Notes under the pieces: model-generated | What the model was told of the DNA's origin: nothing | The model's input: only the letters and a program-made list of their open reading frames with translations | Databases searched by the model: none | DNA from: PoT sp049331405 | GTDB lineage: Bacteria; Planctomycetota; Planctomycetia; Isosphaerales; Isosphaeraceae | DNA length: 64,000 bases | Direction of reading: 5' to 3' | NCBI RefSeq assembly: GCF_049331405.1 | Contig: NZ_CP186274.1 | Location: 4,960,001 to 5,024,000 of the forward strand | Position numbers and translations under genes: made by a program | Shown: positions 27,390 to 35,638 of the stretch, piece by piece | How positions within the stretch are numbered: the stretch's first letter is position 1 | Layout of the letters: each line of letters opens with the position of its first letter

Positions 27390-29507
27390 ATGACCGTGAT
27401 GCGCTTGGCGATGGCTGCAGTCGCACTGCTATTCCTCCTCCCGGTGATCGTCCTCGGCCAGGTGAAGGAAGGCCAGGAAGACAAGATCTCCAACGACAAC
27501 CCCGCACGCCCCTTGCAGATGCCCCCGGCCTCGACCGAGGCGAAGGAGGCGATCGACGACTTCGATCGCTTCCAGAGGCGAGGGGCATGGGAGCGAGCCC
27601 TGAAGTCGCTCTACACCATCGCCGAGGACCAGACGCGCCGGTTCGTCGACGGAGAGAATGGCTTCATCATCCCGATCGAGCGCAAGCGTCGCCTGATCCT
27701 CGCCGCATTACCGGCGAATGGACGTGCCGCCTGCCGGCTCTTTTACGATTCCGAGGCCAAGCGGTTGCTCACCGAGGCCGAAGGGTCCAACGAGCTCAAG
27801 AACCTCGAAACCATCTACTCCTCCTATTTCATCACGTCGGTAGGGGACAACGCGGCCGACCGGCTCGGTGACCTCTACTTCGAGATGGGCCGGTTCGACC
27901 GCGCGGCCGAATGCTGGCTCGCCGTCGTGCGAGAGGCCCCCGACACCGACCTCTCACCGGCCCAGCTCTCCACCAAGGCGGCGCTGGCGCTCTATCGGGC
28001 GGGGCGGTTGGCCGAGTACGAGCAGTTGAAGTCGGAGATCGCCGAGCGTCACGCCGACGAGAAGATCACCCTGGGCGGACTCTCGGCCTCCCCGGTCGAG
28101 CAGTTGCGCCGGCTGATCGTCGAGAACCCGACTGAGGCCAAGACCAAGGCCGCCTCCGCGGCCTCCAGGGGCGAAGTCGGATTCGAGGGGGAAGTCGAAA
28201 CGATCTGGCAGGCCCGCATCGCCGACTCCATCGAGGCCGGCATGAGCCCGCCCGAACTGAGCCAGTGGGAGATGAACCCGCTGAGCGCCGCGGTGCCGGC
28301 GGTCGCGATCTCGGAGACGAACCTGTTCGTCAACTTCCTCGGCCACAACTTCGCGATCGACCTCAAGACGGGCAAGATGCTCTGGCGCTCGGCCTCGTTC
28401 CATCACCTCGAGATGGTGGGGATGCAGGACCAGTCGAGGATGGTCGACACCACCCGGTTCGCCGTGATCGCCTCGGGCGAGTACGTCTGGAGCCTGGCCA
28501 AGGACCTCAAGGATCCGAACTTCTTCGGCCCCTTCCGGCTGACCTGCCGACGCGCCGACAACGGCGAGGCCGTCTGGCAGACGAATGAACTGGCCGACTA
28601 CGCCCCCTATGACCTGGTCGGGCCACCGCTCCTGGTCGGGGGCAAGCTATATATCACGGCCAAGTCGCAGGCGAACCCGCAGATGATGCAGGGGCAGCCG
28701 CAGCAGTTCGTCCTGGCGATCCAGCCCGAGGACGGCCGGCTCATCTGGAAGGTCGAGGTCGCGACCTTCCGCCAGGGCGTCCCCATGTACTACTTCTACT
28801 ACAACCGCGACCCGTCGCCCCAGCCAAGGCTCGTCCACCGGGCGGGGGCACTCTACGTCGACACCCAGGCGGGCATCCTGGCGAAGCTCGACGCGGAGAC
28901 CGGCGTGCTCGATTGGGGCTACGGCTACAAGACGGACCCCGCCCAGAGCATGGACCGGTTCTTCTTCGGCTACAGCCGGCCCTCGGAGGCGACCTCCTCG
29001 GGGAGCAACCCCATCGTCGACGGCGAGGCCTTCCTCATCAAGGGGATGCAATCCGACCGGCTCTACGCCCTCGAGCCCAACCGGATGAAGGTGCTCTGGG
29101 AGCGCCCGATCTCGAAATCCGCGAGACTGCTGGGCACGGACGAGACGACCCTCTTCCTCGGCGGCCCCGAGCTGAGCGCGCTCGACCTGAAGACGCGAGA
29201 ACTGCTCTGGGCGACCAAGCTCCCCAGCGGAAGCCTCGACGGCCACCTGCTCGTCAGGCCCGACGGCCTCTGGCAGCTCACGCCTCGCGGCGTCTTCGAG
29301 ATCGACCCCAAGACCGGCGCGGTGCGTCGGATTTTCCGCGGGAAGGACCTGGGGGCGGCCAGCGGCAGCCTCTACCTCACCGACCGCTTGGTGCTGGCGA
29401 TCTCCAACCGTGCCATTTCCGCTTATCCCCGCAAGGCGGCCGGCGCCGAGGCCAACGCCAGCGTGGACGCCCCGACCCGAGAGAAAAGGGCCTCGAATGA
29501 AGAATAA
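27390..29507 (+). CDS. Secreted PQQ-type beta-propeller repeat protein
   Basis: A 705-residue protein with a signal peptide (MTVMRLAMAAVALLFLLPVIVLG). Residues about 40-260 are helical and TPR-like (AADRLGDLYFEMGRFDRAAECWLAV). Residues about 300-680 contain PQQ/Kelch-like blades with the A-x-D-x-x-T-G-x-x-x-W pattern (AIDLKTGKMLWR, AKLDAETGVLDWG, ALDLKTRELLWA, EIDPKTGAVRRI). Stand-alone propellers of this kind usually bind proteins rather than PQQ. GAGGTG precedes the ATG at 27390. Its stop overlaps the next gene's start by 11 bases, so it opens the array and is coupled to the SIMPL gene. Confidence 0.88.
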   Translation: MTVMRLAMAAVALLFLLPVIVLGQVKEGQEDKISNDNPARPLQMPPASTEAKEAIDDFDRFQRRGAWERALKSLYTIAEDQTRRFVDGENGFIIPIERKRRLILAALPANGRAACRLFYDSEAKRLLTEAEGSNELKNLETIYSSYFITSVGDNAADRLGDLYFEMGRFDRAAECWLAVVREAPDTDLSPAQLSTKAALALYRAGRLAEYEQLKSEIAERHADEKITLGGLSASPVEQLRRLIVENPTEAKTKAASAASRGEVGFEGEVETIWQARIADSIEAGMSPPELSQWEMNPLSAAVPAVAISETNLFVNFLGHNFAIDLKTGKMLWRSASFHHLEMVGMQDQSRMVDTTRFAVIASGEYVWSLAKDLKDPNFFGPFRLTCRRADNGEAVWQTNELADYAPYDLVGPPLLVGGKLYITAKSQANPQMMQGQPQQFVLAIQPEDGRLIWKVEVATFRQGVPMYYFYYNRDPSPQPRLVHRAGALYVDTQAGILAKLDAETGVLDWGYGYKTDPAQSMDRFFFGYSRPSEATSSGSNPIVDGEAFLIKGMQSDRLYALEPNRMKVLWERPISKSARLLGTDETTLFLGGPELSALDLKTRELLWATKLPSGSLDGHLLVRPDGLWQLTPRGVFEIDPKTGAVRRIFRGKDLGAASGSLYLTDRLVLAISNRAISAYPRKAAGAEANASVDAPTREKRASNEE

Positions 29508-30375
29508 TCGATTGATCACGCTCGCCACTCTCGTGCTCGTGTGGGGCGGGATCGGCACCCTCGGCTCGGCCCAGATTGTGTCCGAGAACATCGAGGGCTT
29601 CACGGTGACGGGCAAGGGGCTCGTCATGGCCAAGCCGAACCTCGTCGAGGTCGACCTCGAGGTCTCCGCCGCCTCGGAGCTGACCGCCGACGCCATCGTC
29701 AAGTATCGCGACGCCAAGCGGCGGATCCACGACGCCTTCGCCGGGCTCAAGCTCGCCAACCTCTCGCTCGAAGAGCGGGGGCTGCTGCTCGACCAGAAGG
29801 GCATGCAGAACATGAACTACTACTTCGGCGGCTATCAGCCCAACTCGCGGACCAAGACCGAGGTCCAGCTCTCCCGCAAGCTCGTCCTGAAATTCTCCGA
29901 CATCCGCAAGATGGAGGAGGACAAGCTGATCCAGCAGATCGGCAAGCTGCTCGACGTCGCGCAGGACGCCGGGGCCAAGGTCGGCAAGACGAACGACTAC
30001 AACCCATACTATTATGACTACTCGTCCCGGTTCAATCAGGGGCTCGTCAAGTTCGTGGTCGACGACCTGGACACCCTCCAGGAGGCCGCGTACGAGAAGG
30101 CCATCGCCGACGCCCGCACCAGGGCCCAGCGCCTGGCCAGGCTGAGCGGCGTCACCCTCGGCCCGGTCGTCTCGGCCCGCGAGGTCAGCGTCCCCGGCGA
30201 TCGGCCGAGCCCGAACTACAACTACTATCCCGGGAACACCGACGACGAGAATCTCCCCAAGCGCCTGGAGGCCTCGAAGTTCCAGGAGATCCCCGTCCGC
30301 GTCGAGCTCCTGGTGCGGTTCGAGATCGTGCCGGCCTCGGCGGGCAAGGAGCGAGCGGGAGTGGAGAAGAAATGA
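29497..30375 (+). CDS. SIMPL domain (DUF541) exported protein
   Basis: A 292-residue protein with a signal peptide (about 1-26) and a SIMPL/DUF541 domain: VTGKGLVMAKPNLVEVDLEV at the start and KAIADARTRAQRLARLSGV toward the end are the hallmarks. These periplasmic proteins form large oligomeric shells in some bacteria, and the family includes the E. coli stress protein YggE. A Tyr/Asn-rich stretch (YNPYYYDYSSRFNQ) lies in the middle. The ATG at 29497 lies inside the end of the previous gene with a GAGAAAAGG ribosome site; the frame extends to 29410 without support. It overlaps the next gene by ATGA at 30372-30375. Confidence 0.9.
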   Translation: MKNNRLITLATLVLVWGGIGTLGSAQIVSENIEGFTVTGKGLVMAKPNLVEVDLEVSAASELTADAIVKYRDAKRRIHDAFAGLKLANLSLEERGLLLDQKGMQNMNYYFGGYQPNSRTKTEVQLSRKLVLKFSDIRKMEEDKLIQQIGKLLDVAQDAGAKVGKTNDYNPYYYDYSSRFNQGLVKFVVDDLDTLQEAAYEKAIADARTRAQRLARLSGVTLGPVVSAREVSVPGDRPSPNYNYYPGNTDDENLPKRLEASKFQEIPVRVELLVRFEIVPASAGKERAGVEKK

Positions 30376-31478
30376 TGACCCATCCCTTCGCCGATCGAGA
30401 GTCGCGTCGCGCCTTCCTGGGCCTCGGCTGCGCACGTTCGCTCGCCGCGATGGCGGGGGCCGGGTGGGTCTCGGCCTGGAGCCCGAAATCGCTCCGCGCC
30501 GCCGAGCGCCAGGTCCTGCCCAAGCACGTCACGCCCGAGACGCTCAAATCCGTCATCAAGGGGCTCGACTATCTGGCGGGCCGGCAGGCCGAGGACGGCT
30601 CCTGGATCGTCGGCGGGGGCGAGGCCTACCCGGTCGCCATGACCGGCCTGGCGGGCACGGCCTTCCTGGCTCACGGGAACTCACCCACGCGGGGCAAATA
30701 TTCCAAGGTCGTGCAGGGGGCGGTCGAGTACCTCGTGCGCTGCGGGACCAGCACGGGCCTGATCACCGGGCCGAGTCAGGACAGCGGCCAGCCCATGCAC
30801 GGGCATGGATTCGCGCTCATGTTCCTGGCGTGCGTCTACGGGATGATCAGCAAGGAAGCCTTGAGGAACCAGGTCCGCAACGTCGTCCGCAAGGCCGTGA
30901 CCCTCACGAGCCAGGGGCAGAGCGCCGACGGCGGCTGGACCTACGTGCCGGGGACCGGCGACGAAGGATCGGTAACCGTCACTCAGGTGCAGGCCTTGAG
31001 GGCCGCACATAACGCGGGGTTCCTCGTGCCCAAGGCGGTGATCGAGGAGGCGGGCAAATATCTGGAGAAGTGCCGGACGCCCGAGGGGGGGATCCAGTAC
31101 TCGCTCCGATCGGGCGGAGGGCCTCGCCTGCCGATCTCGGCGGCGGCCGTGGCCACGCTCTACAACGCCGGCCAGTTCGACAGCGCCATCGCCACCGACT
31201 GCCTCAAATATGTCTGGGATCAGTATCGGGCCCAGGAAGGCTGGGACAAGTCGGGCGGGCACTCGTTCTACACCCACCTCTACGCCTCCCAGGGGTTCTA
31301 CATGGCGGGCGATCAGTACTGGGATGCCTACTTCCCCGGCGCCCGCGACCAGTTGATCCGGATGCAGCAACCGGACGGTTCCTGGAATGGAGACGGGATC
31401 GGCCAGGTGTATGGGACGTCCATCGCCGCCATCATCCTCCAGCTCCCCTTCAAATATCTTCCGATCTTCCAGCGCTAA
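30372..31478 (+). CDS. Exported prenyltransferase/squalene-cyclase-fold repeat protein
   Basis: A 368-residue protein with a twin-arginine-like signal (ESRRAFLGLGCARSLAAMAG). The mature region is built of alpha-alpha toroid repeats with QW-like motifs (QAEDGSWIVGG, QSADGGWTYVPG, CRTPEGGIQYS, QQPDGSWNGDG) typical of terpenoid cyclases and prenyltransferase beta chains. The DxDD acid motif of true squalene-hopene cyclases is not seen, so it is probably a non-catalytic, protein-binding relative that planctomycetes often export. Coupled to the SIMPL gene by ATGA overlap; the MoxR gene follows after 37 bases. Confidence 0.88.
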   Translation: MMTHPFADRESRRAFLGLGCARSLAAMAGAGWVSAWSPKSLRAAERQVLPKHVTPETLKSVIKGLDYLAGRQAEDGSWIVGGGEAYPVAMTGLAGTAFLAHGNSPTRGKYSKVVQGAVEYLVRCGTSTGLITGPSQDSGQPMHGHGFALMFLACVYGMISKEALRNQVRNVVRKAVTLTSQGQSADGGWTYVPGTGDEGSVTVTQVQALRAAHNAGFLVPKAVIEEAGKYLEKCRTPEGGIQYSLRSGGGPRLPISAAAVATLYNAGQFDSAIATDCLKYVWDQYRAQEGWDKSGGHSFYTHLYASQGFYMAGDQYWDAYFPGARDQLIRMQQPDGSWNGDGIGQVYGTSIAAIILQLPFKYLPIFQR

Positions 31479-31515
31479 GCTATATGCCAGTCATCAAAAT
31501 AGGGAGGATGCGATC

Positions 31516-32562
31516 TTGAGCGGCACGACAACCGAGCTCGACCTCGCCGAGTTGGACGAACTCCGATCGGCCTACAAGCAGATCCGCGAGCAGGTCGCCA
31601 GGCAGATCGTCGGGCAGGATGACGTGGTGGATCAGCTCCTGATCGCCGTCTTCGCCCGGGGCCACTGCATTTTGGAAGGGGTCCCCGGCCTCGCGAAGAC
31701 CTTGATGGTGAACTCGCTGGCCCAATCCCTCTCGCTCGAGTTCAACCGGATTCAGTTCACGCCCGACCTGATGCCGAGCGACATCACGGGCACCGAGGTC
31801 CTCTACGAGGACCGAGCCAGCGGGGCGAGAGAGCTCCGCTTCGTTCCGGGGCCGATCTTCGCCAACCTCGTCCTGGCCGACGAAATCAACCGAACGCCGC
31901 CCAAGACCCAGGCCGCCTTGCTCGAAGCCATGCAGGAGCGGCAGGTGACCGCCGGCGGGCATCGCCACGCCATGCCCGACCCCTTCTTCGTGCTGGCGAC
32001 CCAGAACCCGATCGAGCAGGAAGGGACGTATCCCCTGCCCGAAGCCCAGCTCGACCGCTTCCTGTTCAAGATCTACATCAGCTACCCGACCCCGGACGAA
32101 GAGCGACGGATCTACCGGCTCACGACGGGGGCCGAGACGCCCGAGATCACCCCGCTGTTAACCGGCGAGCGGATCTCGGCACTCCAGAAAGTCGTCCGCC
32201 GGGTGCCCGTCTCGGACCACTGCATCGATTACTCGATGGACCTCGTGCGAGCCACGCGTGGACCCGAGCATGGCGGGCCGAGCTACATCGGCGAATGGGT
32301 GGCCTGGGGCGCCGGGCCTCGCGCCGGGCAGTCTCTGATACTTGCCGCCAAGGCGAAGGCCGCGCTGGCCGGCCGGGCCAGCGTCTCGATCGAGGACATC
32401 CGCGAGGTCGCCCGCCCCGTGCTCAGGCACCGCATCGTCATCAACTACAACGCGCAAGCGTCGGGCGAGTCGAGCGACTCGATCATCAAGAGGCTCTTGA
32501 ACGACATACCGGTCAGGAAGGGAGCCGCCGATGCCTCAACCGCCGAAATATTCCGATCCTGA
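31516..32562 (+). CDS. MoxR-family AAA+ ATPase
   Basis: A 348-residue AAA+ ATPase. Walker A is GVPGLAKT (about 55-62) and Walker B VLADEINR (about 119-126), followed by the MoxR hallmark PPKTQAALLEAMQERQVT, sensor 1 (ATQNPIEQEGTYPLPEAQLD) and the C-terminal lid. MoxR ATPases act with vWA-domain partners as chaperones that mature or remodel protein complexes. I choose the TTG at 31516 because GGGAGGA (31502-31508) sits eight bases before it; longer forms starting at 31387 would overlap the previous gene. The gene overlaps the DUF58 gene by 32 bases, a strong sign of joint function. Confidence 0.94.
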   Translation: MSGTTTELDLAELDELRSAYKQIREQVARQIVGQDDVVDQLLIAVFARGHCILEGVPGLAKTLMVNSLAQSLSLEFNRIQFTPDLMPSDITGTEVLYEDRASGARELRFVPGPIFANLVLADEINRTPPKTQAALLEAMQERQVTAGGHRHAMPDPFFVLATQNPIEQEGTYPLPEAQLDRFLFKIYISYPTPDEERRIYRLTTGAETPEITPLLTGERISALQKVVRRVPVSDHCIDYSMDLVRATRGPEHGGPSYIGEWVAWGAGPRAGQSLILAAKAKAALAGRASVSIEDIREVARPVLRHRIVINYNAQASGESSDSIIKRLLNDIPVRKGAADASTAEIFRS

Positions 32563-33439
32563 CGCCATCGCGCGGATCACGGACCTGACCCTGCGATCGA
32601 GGCGGCTCGTCGAGGGGGCCATCAGCGGGCAGCACCGCAGCCCCTTCCACGGCTTCAACATCGAGTTCGCCGAGTATCGCGATTACACCCCGGGCGACGA
32701 CCTGCGCCGGCTCGACTGGCGCGTCTTCGCCCGCTCGGATCGGCACTACATCAAGCAATATGAGGAAGAGAGCAACGTCCGCGTGACCTTCCTCGTCGAC
32801 GCCAGCGCGTCGATGAACTACAAAGGGGCGGGCCGGCTCTCCAAGTATGACTACGGCGCGACCCTGGCCGTCTCCCTCGCGATGTTGCTTACCAGGCAGC
32901 AGGACCCTGTCGGCCTCGTCCTCTTCGACGAGAAGGCGAACACCGTACTGCCCCCGGCGGCCACGCAGGCGCAGATCATGGTGATGTCGGGCCTGCTCGA
33001 GAAGTGCCGGCCGGCGCGGAAGACCGAGCTCGGGGCCATGCTGCGGTCGGTCACCGACCAGCTCAGGCGCCGGAGCCTCCTGGTGATCATCTCCGACATG
33101 CTCACCGACCTGGACGCGGTCTACGACGGTTTGAATCGGCTCCGATTCCTGGGGCACGAGGTGCTCTTGCTCCAGGTACTCGACCGCGACGAGGTGGACC
33201 TCCCCTTCGACGGCCCGACCATCTTCCAGGACATCGAGGGGGATGAGGAGCTCTTCGCGGAGCCCTGGGCTTTCCGCAAGTCGTATCAACAAGCGATGAA
33301 AGACTTCCTCGACGGCCTCAAGAAGGAGTGTGGCAAGCGGGGGTACGACCACGTGCGGTTCTTCACCGATGAGCCGCTCGGATCGGCCCTGAGCGTCTTC
33401 CTGCACACCCGGGAAGAGATCGGCCGCTCGCCCCGATAA
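32531..33439 (+). CDS. DUF58 vWA-like protein, MoxR partner
   Basis: A 302-residue DUF58 protein. The signature YTPGDDLRRLDWRVFARSD is at 52-70 and is followed by a vWA fold with a metal-ion-dependent adhesion motif, VDASASM (90-96). It is cytoplasmic or peripheral: no signal or transmembrane segment is visible. DUF58 proteins are regularly paired with MoxR and are thought to be its vWA adaptor. The start ATG lies inside the MoxR gene, so the two are translationally coupled, and the next gene starts 14 bases downstream. A second DUF58 gene occurs at 57448-58716. Confidence 0.93.
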   Translation: MPQPPKYSDPDAIARITDLTLRSRRLVEGAISGQHRSPFHGFNIEFAEYRDYTPGDDLRRLDWRVFARSDRHYIKQYEEESNVRVTFLVDASASMNYKGAGRLSKYDYGATLAVSLAMLLTRQQDPVGLVLFDEKANTVLPPAATQAQIMVMSGLLEKCRPARKTELGAMLRSVTDQLRRRSLLVIISDMLTDLDAVYDGLNRLRFLGHEVLLLQVLDRDEVDLPFDGPTIFQDIEGDEELFAEPWAFRKSYQQAMKDFLDGLKKECGKRGYDHVRFFTDEPLGSALSVFLHTREEIGRSPR

Positions 33440-33453
33440 GTCACGGGACCATC

Positions 33454-35613
33454 ATGCTTTCATTCCTGAGCCCGCTCTTGATCTGGGGGACGCTCCTCGG
33501 CGCCATCCCCATCATCATCCACCTGCTGAACCGCCGACGGTTCCGCCGCGTGGAATGGGCGCCGATGCGCTACCTCAAGCTCACCATCCAGCGCAACCGG
33601 CGCCGGATTCAGATCGAGCAGCTCCTGCTCTTATTGTTGCGGATCGCCGTGCTCGTCCTGCTATTCTTCTTCCTCGCCAGGCCGATCCTGAACCCGACCG
33701 GCCTCGAGAAGTGGCTCGGCTCGGGGGGGCGCACCAGCCAGGTCGTGCTGGTCGACGACTCGCTGAGCATGGGCTACGCGGCCGGCGAGGCCGTCGCCTT
33801 CACGCGGGCCAAGGAAATCGCCGCCGCCCTCTTCGCCGGGGCGAGGCCGCAGGACCGATGCACCCTGATGACGACCTCGGCCCCGAGGTCTCCGGTGCTG
33901 CACGAAGTCGAGGGCTCGAGCCGCGAAGACCTCTCCGGCGGCGTCTCGTCGCTGGCGATCACCGCGACCCACGCCTCCTGGCCGGCGGTGCTCGAGGGGG
34001 TCGACGAGGTCCTCAAGTCGTGTACGTATCCGACCCGGCAGGTCACGATCATCACCGACATGAGGCGGGCCGGCTGGGAGAGCGGCGTCTCGGCCGTCGC
34101 CAAACGCTGGGACGAGGCCGACGTTCGCGTCAGGGTCGTCGACGTCGGCGCGGAGGAGGTCGCGAACGTCTCGCTCCAGTCGCTCAACTCGCTCGATCGC
34201 ACCATCCTGGCCGGGGCCGAGAGCCGCTGGGAGGCCGTGATCAAGAACGACTCGACGCGCACCCTCACCGGGGCCAAGGCCGTGCTCCGGGTCGACGACA
34301 AGCCGACCGAGGTGACCCTGCCCGACATCGCCCCGAGGCAGGTGGCCAAGGTCCCGCTGAACGTCCAGTTCCCCGGCCCCGGCTCGCACGACCTCTCGCT
34401 CCAGATCCCCGAGGACGAACTCCCCGGCGACAACCAGCACTGGGCGGCCGTCCCCGTCAAGGACTCGCTGCTCATCAGGCTCGTCGATGGCGACCCTTCC
34501 ACCGAGCCCTTCGGATCCGAGGTCGACTATCTCGCCGCCCCTCTGTCGATCGGCGTCGGCGCGGCGGAGGCCTGGCGTGTCGAGGTCGTGCCCGAGAATG
34601 ACTTCCTCTCCCCACGCCTGGATCCGGCCGATGTGCTCGTCCTGGCCAACGTGGCGGCGCCTTCAGTGGAGCAGGCCGAGCGGATGCGAAAGCTCGTCTC
34701 CGAAGGCATGGGCGTCATGATCTTCACCGGCTCGAAGCTCGACACGGGGCTCTATAACGACCTCTTGTTTCGGGTCACTCCCAGGCTCCTCCCCTTCCCG
34801 CTCAAGGGCCTTGTGGAAGAGAGCATCCGAGGTTTGATCGTCGAGCCGATCCGCCCCTCACCGCTCGAGAAGCTGCTCGAGCTCAAGACGACGGCGCTCG
34901 AGCGTGTCGCCGCGAAGCAGATCATGGCGGTCGACGAGCAGGGCCAGGAGGGGCAAGTGAGGGTGCTCGCCCGCTGGAACGACCCGGGGAGGTCGCCCGC
35001 GATCGCCGAGCGCATCGTCGGCGACGGCCGGGTCCTGCTCTGGACGACCACCGCCGACCGCGCGGGTAATGACTGGCCGATCGAGCCGAGCTTCGTCCTC
35101 GCCGTCCGCGAGGCCGTGCGAGGCGCGGCCAGGCCGACCCGTTTCGACAACAACGTCTCGGCCGGCGAACGGATGAGGCGCGTCGTCCATTCGAGCCAGC
35201 AGATCGCCAACGCCAAGCTCCTGCCCCCGGGGGGCGGCGAGCCGGTCGCCCTCTCGGCCGTGCCCCTCGAGGAGAAGCCGAGCGACCAGGGGCCCGCCAT
35301 CGAGATCAAGGTGCCCGACACGAGGCGGGCGGGGGTCTACCGCGTCTCGTGGGATGAGGGGCCGCTCGGCAACCAGCAGGACACCTTCGCGGCGAACCCC
35401 GACCCCCGCGAGAGCTCGCTCGAGCGGATCGGCTCCGCCGAGCTCAAGGCCATGCTCGACCCGCTCTCGGTCGAGGTGGCCTCGGCCCGAGGCGCGGGGG
35501 GCGAGCTCTTCTCGCCGATGGGCCGCGAGATCTGGCACGAGCTGGCCCTCGGCCTGCTCTTCCTCCTGATCGCCGAGTCGATCTTCGCAACGTGGGTGGG
35601 ACGCTCCCGATAA
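33454..35613 (+). CDS. BatA-type membrane protein with vWA domain
   Basis: A 719-residue protein. The N terminus (LSPLLIWGTLLGAIPIIIHL, then a basic RRRFRRVEWAPMRYL) matches the BatA/Aerotolerance regulator N-terminal domain, with a second membrane helix at about 57-75. A vWA domain follows with MIDAS DDSLSM (101-106). The large middle part is beta-rich, and a C-terminal helix (about 695-712) gives a second anchor. Proteins of this type span the inner membrane and work with MoxR and DUF58. It follows DUF58 after 14 bases. Length exceeds the E. coli-like Bat proteins, as is usual in planctomycetes. Confidence 0.9.
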   Translation: MLSFLSPLLIWGTLLGAIPIIIHLLNRRRFRRVEWAPMRYLKLTIQRNRRRIQIEQLLLLLLRIAVLVLLFFFLARPILNPTGLEKWLGSGGRTSQVVLVDDSLSMGYAAGEAVAFTRAKEIAAALFAGARPQDRCTLMTTSAPRSPVLHEVEGSSREDLSGGVSSLAITATHASWPAVLEGVDEVLKSCTYPTRQVTIITDMRRAGWESGVSAVAKRWDEADVRVRVVDVGAEEVANVSLQSLNSLDRTILAGAESRWEAVIKNDSTRTLTGAKAVLRVDDKPTEVTLPDIAPRQVAKVPLNVQFPGPGSHDLSLQIPEDELPGDNQHWAAVPVKDSLLIRLVDGDPSTEPFGSEVDYLAAPLSIGVGAAEAWRVEVVPENDFLSPRLDPADVLVLANVAAPSVEQAERMRKLVSEGMGVMIFTGSKLDTGLYNDLLFRVTPRLLPFPLKGLVEESIRGLIVEPIRPSPLEKLLELKTTALERVAAKQIMAVDEQGQEGQVRVLARWNDPGRSPAIAERIVGDGRVLLWTTTADRAGNDWPIEPSFVLAVREAVRGAARPTRFDNNVSAGERMRRVVHSSQQIANAKLLPPGGGEPVALSAVPLEEKPSDQGPAIEIKVPDTRRAGVYRVSWDEGPLGNQQDTFAANPDPRESSLERIGSAELKAMLDPLSVEVASARGAGGELFSPMGREIWHELALGLLFLLIAESIFATWVGRSR

Positions 35614-35638
35614 TCTCGATAAATCCGCATGAATCCTT